Positions 1 to 6,777 of a stretch of 64,000 nt of DNA are shown piece after piece. Each line of letters opens with the position of its first letter. Positions within the stretch are counted from its first letter, which is position 1. Under the pieces are notes generated by a model. It was not told the origin of the DNA and made no database searches. It saw only the letters and a list, made by a program, of their open reading frames with translations. Source of the DNA: Planctomycetota bacterium (lineage in GTDB: Bacteria; Planctomycetota; UBA1135; UBA2386); assembly GCA_028281765.1 (NCBI GenBank), contig JANQJF010000113.1, positions 62,001 through 126,000 on the forward strand, written 5' to 3'. Position numbers and translations under genes: made by a program.

Positions 1-2706
1 GATCCGATCGTCCAGTGGCGCCTCGGTCTCGGTGACCGCATCGAGATCGGGCGGTCGGTGCTGGTCGTCGGGCAGCGCGTCGAGCGTCCGGCGACTGTCG
101 ATGACGTTCTCGACCGCGGCGTCTCCGGTGCGGTGCGTTCGCGTCGGGCGGCGCCGAAGAAGGGCTCGAAGACTCCGGTCCTGATCGCGGTCGCCGTAGC
201 GATCGCTCTGTGCACGGGGATCGCGTTGTGGGGCGGCGCCGGCGAGTCCGCGCCCGAATACGTGCGCGACGTCGCTCGAAGCGTCGAGGCCGGCGAGTTC
301 GACAAGGCGCGCGGCCTCATCGCTTCGCTGCGCCGGGACTGGACAGGACCGGACGCGAGTCAGCGCATCGACGACATGGCGCGTGAAGTCGAGGCCGTTG
401 CGGCGGCCGTCGACGAGTGTCGCCAGGAGATCTTGAACGGCGCGGCGACGCAGACCCGAGCCCAGCAGCTCACCGAGCTGCGGGATCGGCACAAGTCGGA
501 TCCGAAGGGTGCGCGTGGGCGCGCCGCGCGATTGCTTCTCAGTGACCTCGACGAGCTGCGGCTCGAGGGGCAGCGCCTCGCGCGCGAGAATCGGCCCGCC
601 GTCCCGGTCGATCAGGTCCCGTCGACGGGCCCGCAGAATTCCCAGCCGCGCGTCGCGGAGCTGCAGGCGACCGAACAGGATGCGCCGGTGCGGCCGGAGT
701 CGTCGACCCCCGAGTCGTCTCCCCCTGGGTCTGGGGGCCCGAGTCTCGAGGAGCGCCTCGCGGAGATCAGTCGCATCTGCACGACGGATCCGGGGCGTGC
801 ACTCGCGGCACTCGACGAAGCCCTCGAGAACGCGAACGAAGAGGATGCCGTGCGTTTCCGTCGATTGCGCACGCAGATCGACGAGGAGCTCGAGAGCGAG
901 GCGAGCACGCTGATTGCGCGCGCGCGTTCGATGGCGTCGTCGCGCGAGAAGGCCGATCTCGGCCGTGCCGTCGCACTGCTCGAAGGTCAGCAAGGTCGTT
1001 TCCCGCCGGGCTCGGGTGCGAGCGAGGTTCGGAGCGAACTCGAGCTTCTGCGCGGTGAGTTTGCCGAGGCCGAGGCGAAGGCCGAGCAAGGCAACTCCAC
1101 GGATCTGGTTGCGATCGGCGAGTTCGTCGACGCCGCGCGCACGGCGGAAGCTCGCGGTGACTTCGCGACTGCCGCGACGCTCCTGGAGAACGTCGCCACC
1201 CGCGTGCGCGCGACCGACCCGAGCTACGCGAAGCGCATCGATGGCCGACGCGCCGACGTCGCGGTCCTCGCCGCGCTCGACGGCTGGCTCGTCGAGCTCA
1301 TCGCCGGCACGGCCGAGAAGAGCCTGTCGCTGCCGACGGACGAGGGCGAACTGGTCGCGCTCCACGTCGAGGACGGCCATCTGCGCCAGACCGACGGCAC
1401 GCTGGTGCCCTGGCTGGATCTGCAGCCGGCTTCGCTCGTCGAGCTGTTGGACGCCGCCAAGGCAAAGCGCGACGTGCGGCTTGGCGCCGCGGTGCTGAGC
1501 TACCGGGCGGGTGATTCGGCGACGGCGGAGCGGGTGCTGCTCGCGATTGCCGGGCGCGGGGACGTCGACGCGGTCGTGGCCGGCATGGTCGCGCGTGGGC
1601 GCGGCGACCTCGTCGTCGATGCGCGCGGCTACCGGGTCGTCGACGGCGCGTTCGTCGCGGTTCGTGAGATCGAGACCAAGGCCACGGCGGCGCGCATCGA
1701 GAAGCGGATCGCGTCGGCGATGCGCCGCGACAAGAAGGCGCGCGGCGCCGAACTCGAGAAAATCCTCGCGGAGGGTCCCGACGTCCTCGACGCCGTGATC
1801 TTCGCGCTCCGCTCGCAGCTCACCGAGCAGGTTGCCAAGGTCGAGAAGCACCCGTTCAAGAAGAGCTGGGATCGCATCGGCGAGCGTCGCACCGAGCTGG
1901 ACGAGCGCCGCGTCGCGGCGCTCGAGCTCATCTTCGACGAGCAGCGGTACTTCTATCCCTACAAGCCGCCCGCGGTCAGCGGCGCCAAGGCGTCCGAATA
2001 CCACAAGGTGCAGAGCGAGGTGGATGACCTCGTCCGTGCCGTGCGCGACGTCTACGAGCAGAAGGGCGGCGAGAAGAAGGTGCCGGGCAGCTTGCGCGTC
2101 GCGATCGAGCGCGTCGATTGGCTCGTCTCGATGCTCGAAGAGTTCGCCGAACCGATCGATGGTGCCCTCGATCGAATCGCGTGGGTGCGCACGCTCCCGA
2201 AGGAGGGGCCGCTGCACCTCCGGAACTTCTGCTGGACCAAGGCCGAGCGCGAGCGCCTCGACGAGGTCGAGCGCATCCGTGGCTTCAACTCGCGCAAGGG
2301 CGAGGAGTTGTCCACGGGCGAGCGCTCCCAGGTCGAGATCACGAACGGCTATCGAGAGTTGCTCGGCCGCGCGCCGTTGGCGGTCAATCTCAAGCTCGTC
2401 GAGGCCACGCGCGGTCACGCCGACGAGATGGCCCGCCTCGGCTACTTCTCGCACTTCTCGCCGACGCCTGGGCGGCGGACGCCGTACGAGCGCATGAAGC
2501 TCGCCGGCTACGAGCGGGGCATCGCCGAGAACATCGCCAACCACCCGTCCGCATCCTCGGCCCACCACGGCTGGACGCACTCCTCGGGGCACCATCGCAA
2601 CCTCCTGATGGCGTCCCATTCGGAATTCGCCGTCGGCAACGTCAGCAAGTATTGGGTCCAGAACTTCGGCAACAGCTCGGAGTATCGGGACGACGAGGAC
2701 TACTGA
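1..2706 (+). CDS. FHA-domain membrane protein with C-terminal CAP domain (5' end outside window)
   Basis: The reading frame is open from base 1, so the gene starts left of the window. The first codons read DRIEIGRSVLVVG, which resembles the last strands of a forkhead-associated (phosphothreonine-binding) domain. Counting from the GTG at 58: a Lys/Arg-rich stretch, a single membrane span at about residues 40-61 (LIAVAVAIALCTGIALW), a Pro/Ser-rich linker around 180-230, a long charged and probably helical region, and at about 757-868 a CAP (SCP/PR-1) domain with HADEMARLGYFSH, AENIA and HHRNLLM motifs. FHA on one side of the membrane and CAP outside suggests a protein that couples phosphorylation signalling to an extracytoplasmic function, but the role is unknown. 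The next gene, 47 bases downstream, encodes another FHA/membrane protein, so the two probably work together. Domain calls are from motif reading. Confidence 0.85.
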   Translation, partial: DPIVQWRLGLGDRIEIGRSVLVVGQRVERPATVDDVLDRGVSGAVRSRRAAPKKGSKTPVLIAVAVAIALCTGIALWGGAGESAPEYVRDVARSVEAGEFDKARGLIASLRRDWTGPDASQRIDDMAREVEAVAAAVDECRQEILNGAATQTRAQQLTELRDRHKSDPKGARGRAARLLLSDLDELRLEGQRLARENRPAVPVDQVPSTGPQNSQPRVAELQATEQDAPVRPESSTPESSPPGSGGPSLEERLAEISRICTTDPGRALAALDEALENANEEDAVRFRRLRTQIDEELESEASTLIARARSMASSREKADLGRAVALLEGQQGRFPPGSGASEVRSELELLRGEFAEAEAKAEQGNSTDLVAIGEFVDAARTAEARGDFATAATLLENVATRVRATDPSYAKRIDGRRADVAVLAALDGWLVELIAGTAEKSLSLPTDEGELVALHVEDGHLRQTDGTLVPWLDLQPASLVELLDAAKAKRDVRLGAAVLSYRAGDSATAERVLLAIAGRGDVDAVVAGMVARGRGDLVVDARGYRVVDGAFVAVREIETKATAARIEKRIASAMRRDKKARGAELEKILAEGPDVLDAVIFALRSQLTEQVAKVEKHPFKKSWDRIGERRTELDERRVAALELIFDEQRYFYPYKPPAVSGAKASEYHKVQSEVDDLVRAVRDVYEQKGGEKKVPGSLRVAIERVDWLVSMLEEFAEPIDGALDRIAWVRTLPKEGPLHLRNFCWTKAERERLDEVERIRGFNSRKGEELSTGERSQVEITNGYRELLGRAPLAVNLKLVEATRGHADEMARLGYFSHFSPTPGRRTPYERMKLAGYERGIAENIANHPSASSAHHGWTHSSGHHRNLLMASHSEFAVGNVSKYWVQNFGNSSEYRDDEDY

Positions 2707-2740
2707 TCGCCCTGGTCGTGCGTTCCTGAACGGTCCGGGC

Positions 2741-2746
2741 TAGCAT
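2741..2746 (+). promoter_or_regulatory. -10-like hexamer TAGCAT, leaderless promoter
   Basis: TAGCAT ends 7 bases before the GTG at 2754, the distance expected if transcription begins at the start codon. It supports that GTG as the start. No clear -35 was seen. Eight other genes here show the same arrangement. Confidence 0.5.
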
Positions 2747-2753
2747 CTGGGCC

Positions 2754-4154
2754 GTGCCGAGCCTGGAGATCCATCACGACGGATCGAGGAAGGTCTACCA
2801 AATCCTCGAAGACGAGCTGTATGTCGGCAGCGGCGAGCGGTCCGAGATCGCGGTCCGTGACGACGAAGTGCAGGGGCGCCATGCGCGCGTCGTGACCGAG
2901 AACGGCGGCGTGCGGATCGAGGGCCTGGAGACGGAACTCGAGGTCAACGGCGAGCTTGCGCGCGACCGCGTCCTCGAACACGGGGACCTGGTCCGGATCG
3001 GTCCCGCGGTTCTGCTGTTCCTGGAGGACGGCGAGCCGAAGCCGGTCGTGCCACGCAAGCTGCTCGAACGGCGCGCGGTGCGGGCGCCGGAGCCGGATCC
3101 CGAGCCCGAACCGCAGCTGCAGCCGAAGCCGTCGACGCGTCCCGCCACCGTGCGGGTCGCCGCGATTCCGTCGATCCCGCAGGCCGAGAAGAAGGATCCG
3201 TCGAGCATCGTCGTGGCCCCGATCCGCGGGGTGCCGCAGCGTCGCGACCCCGAGGATCGCTCGCGGCACCCGCTGCGACGCGAGGGGCGCGCGCGCGCGA
3301 GCTCGAGCACCGGTGGCGTGCCGCAGTGGATGATCATGTCGCTCGCGCTGCTCGCGGCGATCGCGATCATCGTCGTGCTCGTGCGCGTGCTCGGCGCGAC
3401 CTCGGGTCACGACCCCGCGAGCCTGCTCAACCTCGCCGAGCACCGTCTCAAGGCCGGCGACATCGTCATGGCGCGGTCCTACGTGGACCAAGCCGAGAAG
3501 AGCAATCCCGACGCGCTCGAGCTGCGGCGGGTGCGCGAGCTGCGCGCGAAGATCGAAGACGTCGTCAAGACCAAGGCGTCGTTGCTCCAGGTGCAGCGCG
3601 CGCGTGCCGAGTACGACGGGCGGATCCAGCGCTTCCGGCGCACCTATCTCGACGGCAAGGAGCCGCGTCGCGAAGCAGCGCGCGAGTTCGTGCCGCTGCT
3701 GCAGGAGTGGCTCGACACGCATCGTTCCGTGTGCGCTGGCAGTCGCGACGGCCAGGGCATTCTCGAGTCGGTCGAACGGCTGCTGGCCGAATGGCGCGGC
3801 GTCGCGAAGCTCAACGAGCCGGACAACGCGACCGACATCCTGTTCAAAGCCGGGCGCCGCACACGTCGCAAGGCGCGCAGCAACTACCGCGAAGCTGTCG
3901 CGCTGGCCGACGCATGGCTCGCGCGCAACGCGAACGACGCGCGGATCCAAGAGGTCCGAGACGCGCGCGAGAAGTGGATCCGCGAGGGCGCCGACTGGTT
4001 CAACCGCAGCTGCCGCACGATCGACGACTTCGTCCGATCCGGCAACAAGGAAGAGGCGCTCAAGCGCATCGAGTTCATCGTGAACGAGGCCTCGCTACCC
4101 GACTGGGACGGCAAGGCACGCGAGAAGCTCGCGGAAGTGCAGGCGGCGCAGTAG
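2754..4154 (+). CDS. FHA-domain single-pass membrane protein
   Basis: 466 residues. The N-terminal ~95 residues form an FHA domain: LYVGSGERSEIAVRD, then the GRHARV core typical of the phosphopeptide-binding loop, ending DLVRIGPAVLLFLE. A Pro/Arg-rich linker follows (about 100-190), then one membrane span at about 193-215 (MIMSLALLAAIAIIVVLV), then a C-terminal helical part with a TPR-like stretch (LLNLAEHRLKAGDIVMARSY). The N-terminus is predicted cytoplasmic, where it could bind a Thr-phosphorylated partner; the C-terminal part would lie outside. The GTG start is supported by a TAGCAT hexamer 7 bases upstream and by the FHA domain beginning at residue 2-3. It probably works with the preceding FHA-CAP protein. 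The specific partner is not known. Confidence 0.85.
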   Translation: MPSLEIHHDGSRKVYQILEDELYVGSGERSEIAVRDDEVQGRHARVVTENGGVRIEGLETELEVNGELARDRVLEHGDLVRIGPAVLLFLEDGEPKPVVPRKLLERRAVRAPEPDPEPEPQLQPKPSTRPATVRVAAIPSIPQAEKKDPSSIVVAPIRGVPQRRDPEDRSRHPLRREGRARASSSTGGVPQWMIMSLALLAAIAIIVVLVRVLGATSGHDPASLLNLAEHRLKAGDIVMARSYVDQAEKSNPDALELRRVRELRAKIEDVVKTKASLLQVQRARAEYDGRIQRFRRTYLDGKEPRREAAREFVPLLQEWLDTHRSVCAGSRDGQGILESVERLLAEWRGVAKLNEPDNATDILFKAGRRTRRKARSNYREAVALADAWLARNANDARIQEVRDAREKWIREGADWFNRSCRTIDDFVRSGNKEEALKRIEFIVNEASLPDWDGKAREKLAEVQAAQ

Positions 4155-4156
4155 GG

Positions 4157-4206
4157 GGGGTGGTGCGCGGTGCGCACCGACGCGGTGTCGAGCTTCGCTC
4201 GGCACG
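4157..4206. repeat. REP-like palindromic element, copy A
   Basis: It begins immediately after the stop of the FHA gene. It contains two palindromes, GGTGCGCACC and a CGAGC-ttc-GCTCG hairpin. The first part matches 5746-5774 almost base for base (tggtg.gcggtgcgcaccgacgc.gtg). It could act as a transcript-end hairpin, but there is no T-run. Confidence 0.7.
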
Positions 4207-4213
4207 CGCGCTG

Positions 4214-4261
4214 GGTTTTGGCAGACACCAAGGACGCCAAGCACGCACCAAGATCACCAAG
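4214..4261. repeat. Left arm of a ~48-bp imperfect inverted repeat
   Basis: Its reverse complement recurs at 4512-4560 with four mismatches and one single-base indel. The arm itself contains repeated ACCAAG units (CACCAAGG..., GCACCAAGATCACCAAG). The 250 bp between the arms encode nothing recognisable. Confidence 0.75.
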
Positions 4262-4511
4262 AAGATGGCGTAACGGCGATGCGGTCTTGCCGAAGACCAG
4301 CGGCAGACCACGATCTTCTTGCTTCTAGAGAGATGACTCAGCCGTCACGGCAGTGTGGCGTTGCCGTAGATCCCGCGACCCAGGCCGTTCGAAGTTCGAG
4401 TGCGTCGGCAAGCCGGCGATCGTTCGAACGCCCCTTTTCTTGAATCGACCGTTCGGGATGCTGACTGCTCGAGATCGTTCGAATGACCAGAGCGTCCGGC
4501 TGCTCCACTCA

Positions 4512-4560
4512 CTTGGTGATCCTGGTGCGTGCTTGGTGATCTTGGTGTCTGCCAAAAACC
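4512..4560. repeat. Right arm of the ~48-bp imperfect inverted repeat
   Basis: It is the inverted partner of 4214-4261 (CTTGGTGATCCTGGTGCGTG..., ending CTGCCAAAAACC). Twelve bases further on lies REP-like copy B. Confidence 0.75.
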
Positions 4561-4572
4561 AAGCGGAGAGCC

Positions 4573-4611
4573 CGAGCGAAGCTCGGCTCTGCCTCGGGAC
4601 CCTCTGACTCC
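4573..4611. repeat. REP-like element, partial copy B
   Basis: 39 bases identical to 5776-5814, starting with the hairpin CGAGCGAAGCTCG and ending CCCTCTGACTCC. It lacks the GGTGCGCACC half present in copies A and C. Confidence 0.8.
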
Positions 4612-4613
4612 CG

Positions 4614-4664
4614 ACCTTCTCCGACCACGCGCGCGTCAGCCAGGCGATCTGATCGGATTTCGGA
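4614..4664 (-). pseudogene. Short duplicated fragment of the LpxL-type acyltransferase gene
   Basis: This ~50-bp stretch closely matches 5961-6010 inside the acyltransferase gene. On the minus strand both read DQIAWLTRAWSEKV in frame. It follows directly on REP-like copy B, whereas in the intact locus the matching repeat and gene segment are separated by about 145 bp including the gene's 3' end. The fragment is therefore a duplicate with an internal deletion. It is not functional. Confidence 0.7.
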
Positions 4665-4673
4665 CGCGGGGCA

Positions 4674-5657
4674 CTAGCTGTGGATGCGAACATCGAGTGG
4701 GGTCGAGGAACTGACGTCAGAGTTGTCAGTGCTCAACTCGGCGATCGAGGGTGCGGCATCGAGAGATGGACGGTTGTCGACCGGTGTGTTGGGCTTGCGA
4801 CAGAGCAGGTAGAGCCCCGAGCAAATCTCATGTGCCCTCCGGTTGCGCACGAGGACATGGTCCAAGAACTTCAGCGGCCACAGCAGTACGAGCGGGATCG
4901 TGCGAACGATGTCGTTCAACCATCGGCGGTCCGAGAAGGTCCACAGTTCGCAGTAGTCGCCGATCAACGCCGTCAGAGCAGACGAGGGACCGGACACGAT
5001 GCCGTCCACGACGACTTCGCAGCCAGCAAAAGCCTGGCGCAGTCCCTGCTTCGTCAATCGCTGAAAGTCGTTCGGGTACGCGTGGAAGTGCTGAAGGAAC
5101 GGGATCTCCGTGTAGATGTAGCCACCTGGCTTCAGCACGCGCAGCATCTCGGCGATCATCTTCTGAGGTTCGCGAATGTGCTCGAGTACGGCGAGGCTTC
5201 GGATCAAGGAGAACGACTCGTCCGCGAACGGCAGCCGACAGCCGGAGCCGACGACGTTCACGCCGCCGAACATGCCGATATCCAGATTGACCGTCTTCGG
5301 CCCGGCCTCGACCAATCCAGAGCCGATCTCGAGCCTCCAATCCCCGTCAACCAGCTCGTAGGTCCGGGCAACTCTAGGATCGATCGGGAGTCGCAGCGAG
5401 CTTCCTACCGCTCGCTTCACGAGGGAGCGAACTCGCGCCAGCGCGGACTTTCGATACTCCCCCTGCATCTGCGTCGCGTCGCCATAGTCCCGCTCGATCG
5501 ACTCACGCTCTTCTGGTTCGAACAAGATCGGCACGCCGTTGACCACGGGAAACTCATGCCCTTGGTCACAGAGAATCTGCGACTCGCCGTCGTTCAGCAG
5601 CGAACTCCCGCAGCACGGACACGCGAGAATCGGCAGGAGTGCTTCGATGCTTGGCAT
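4674..5657 (-). CDS. SAM-dependent methyltransferase with N-terminal zinc-ribbon
   Basis: About 327 residues from the ATG at 5657; a GTG at 5684 and an ATG at 5669 are in-frame alternatives. The N-terminus has a Trm112-like ribbon (ILACPCCG ... CDQGHEFPVVNGVPIL). A class I methyltransferase fold follows, with a motif I variant (LEIGSGLVEAGPKTVNLDIG), LPFADESFSLIRSLAVLEHI and the post-motif VLKPGGYIYTEIPFL. This arrangement is common in methyltransferases of surface-polysaccharide or secondary-metabolite clusters. The substrate cannot be read from sequence. The gene is bracketed by duplicated DNA (copies B and C of the REP-like element and a scrap of the neighbouring acyltransferase gene), so it probably entered between or was copied with them. 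It runs in the same direction as the envelope genes upstream. Confidence 0.8.
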   Translation of the reverse strand: MPSIEALLPILACPCCGSSLLNDGESQILCDQGHEFPVVNGVPILFEPEERESIERDYGDATQMQGEYRKSALARVRSLVKRAVGSSLRLPIDPRVARTYELVDGDWRLEIGSGLVEAGPKTVNLDIGMFGGVNVVGSGCRLPFADESFSLIRSLAVLEHIREPQKMIAEMLRVLKPGGYIYTEIPFLQHFHAYPNDFQRLTKQGLRQAFAGCEVVVDGIVSGPSSALTALIGDYCELWTFSDRRWLNDIVRTIPLVLLWPLKFLDHVLVRNRRAHEICSGLYLLCRKPNTPVDNRPSLDAAPSIAELSTDNSDVSSSTPLDVRIHS

Positions 5658-5741
5658 CCGCCGTACCATCGACGGATGCGACACCGCGCCTTGACTCGAA
5701 TCCGGCCCGGTTCGGAACGCATCGAGTTCACCGAGGAGTAG

Positions 5742-5814
5742 GGCGGGTGGTGTGCGGTGCGCACCGACGCTGTGCCGAGCGAAGCTCGGCTCTGCCTCGG
5801 GACCCTCTGACTCC
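5742..5814. repeat. REP-like element, full copy C
   Basis: It contains both halves in tandem: the GGTGCGCACC part shared with copy A (4157-4206) and the CGAGCGAAGCTCG...CTCTGACTCC part shared identically with copy B (4573-4611). It lies just past the 3' end of the acyltransferase gene and upstream of the methyltransferase start. Confidence 0.8.
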
Positions 5815-5827
5815 TACCCCGCTCCCC

Positions 5828-6760
5828 TCAGCCCACCTGCGACCGGTCCGTGCCGACGTTGAGCGCGCGGCGGCCGCGCTCCGCGAGCTTCTCCGGTGTC
5901 GTTTTCCAGCGTTCGTGGATCCATGGCCACTGCTCGGGGTGCTCGCGGATGATCGCTTCAACCTTCTCCGACCAAGCGCGCGTCAGCCACGCGATCTGGT
6001 CGGGCTTGGACATGCCCTTCGGCGCGTAGATCGGGTCGTGCATCTGGATACGGAAGCCGCGACCTTCGCGCACCATGAAGGTGACGAAGATCGGCACCTT
6101 CGCCGTGATGGCGATGCGGGCGGGTCCGACGGGCGTGTAGGCCGGGCGTCCGAAGAACGGCACGAACATGCCGCTCAGCGTCTTCACGTCTTGGTCCGGA
6201 ACGATGCCGAGCACGCGTCCCTCGCGCAGCGCGCGGATCGCGAGCGTGGGCGACGCGTCCTGATACTGCGTTTCGAGTCGCAGCGAGGCGCGGATCCCGT
6301 CGATGATGACGTTGATGTGGGGGTTCGGCGTGCGCTTCGCGACGACCACGTTGTGGTCGGAACGGCTCGCGATCGTCGTCCAGGCGGCGAGGAGTTCCCA
6401 GTTGCCGATGTGGCCCGTGAGGCCGATCCAGCCCGAATCGTGGTCCCGTTCGAACGCGGCGACCTTCGCGCGTGCTTCGGCGTCCTCGATGCGATCCTCG
6501 AAGTAGGCGAACCCACGGTGCGACGCACACAGCCCTTCGCCGAGCGCTTCGCCGAGCATCAGGCACGACTGCTTGCCGATCCGGAAGCGCTCCTTGTGTG
6601 AGTAGCGATCCCCGAACGCGAGCTCGAGGTTGCGCAGTGCGGTCTTCTTGTGGACGAACCACAGCGCGTTGCCGAGCAGCGTCCGTGTGAACACGCGCAG
6701 CAACGGGAGTGGGGTGCGGACCATGCACCACGTCAGCGGTCGGGCGATCCAGCCGATCAC
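5828..6760 (-). CDS. LpxL/HtrB-family lipid A biosynthesis acyltransferase
   Basis: 310 residues from the GTG at 6760, the usual length of the family. An ATG at 6901 would add 47 residues but overlap the upstream kinase gene by 124 bases; the GTG sits 18 bases past that gene's stop, and a GAGG overlaps the stop codon. The HX4E catalytic motif of lysophospholipid acyltransferases is present (LTGHIGNWELL, His117 and Glu122). LGIVPDQDVKTLSGMFVPFFG and the C-terminal QWPWIHERWK match family blocks. Its expected role is to add a secondary acyl chain to a lipid A-type precursor at the inner membrane. The adjacent lipopolysaccharide kinase and Lpt permeases support an outer-membrane glycolipid pathway. 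Confidence 0.88.
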   Translation of the reverse strand: MIGWIARPLTWCMVRTPLPLLRVFTRTLLGNALWFVHKKTALRNLELAFGDRYSHKERFRIGKQSCLMLGEALGEGLCASHRGFAYFEDRIEDAEARAKVAAFERDHDSGWIGLTGHIGNWELLAAWTTIASRSDHNVVVAKRTPNPHINVIIDGIRASLRLETQYQDASPTLAIRALREGRVLGIVPDQDVKTLSGMFVPFFGRPAYTPVGPARIAITAKVPIFVTFMVREGRGFRIQMHDPIYAPKGMSKPDQIAWLTRAWSEKVEAIIREHPEQWPWIHERWKTTPEKLAERGRRALNVGTDRSQVG

Positions 6761-6777
6761 GCGGCGGCGGAAGTTCC

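Larger units (their letters stand above)
4155..4673. other. 519-bp intergenic region rich in repeats, no intact gene
   Basis: This gap between a plus-strand gene and the end of a minus-strand gene has no convincing intact reading frame. It holds, in order, a REP-like palindrome copy, the left arm of an inverted repeat, about 250 bp of comparatively AT-richer DNA with an 11-base repeat (gatcgttcgaa near 4419 and 4474), the right arm, a second partial palindrome copy and a short duplicate of an acyltransferase gene segment. It looks like an accretion of decayed mobile or duplicated sequence. Confidence 0.7.

Noticed and set aside
4157-4206. Rho-independent terminator after the FHA gene
   Set aside because: Strong hairpins are present but no T-run follows on either strand, and the element recurs as a repeat.
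4325-4693. 122-codon minus-strand frame as a gene
   Set aside because: Only its first ~20 codons resemble a protein, and those are a duplicated piece of the acyltransferase; the rest reads through repeats.
4680-5741. 353-codon plus-strand frame over the methyltransferase gene
   Set aside because: The minus-strand frame carries the zinc ribbon and methyltransferase motifs; the plus frame shows none.
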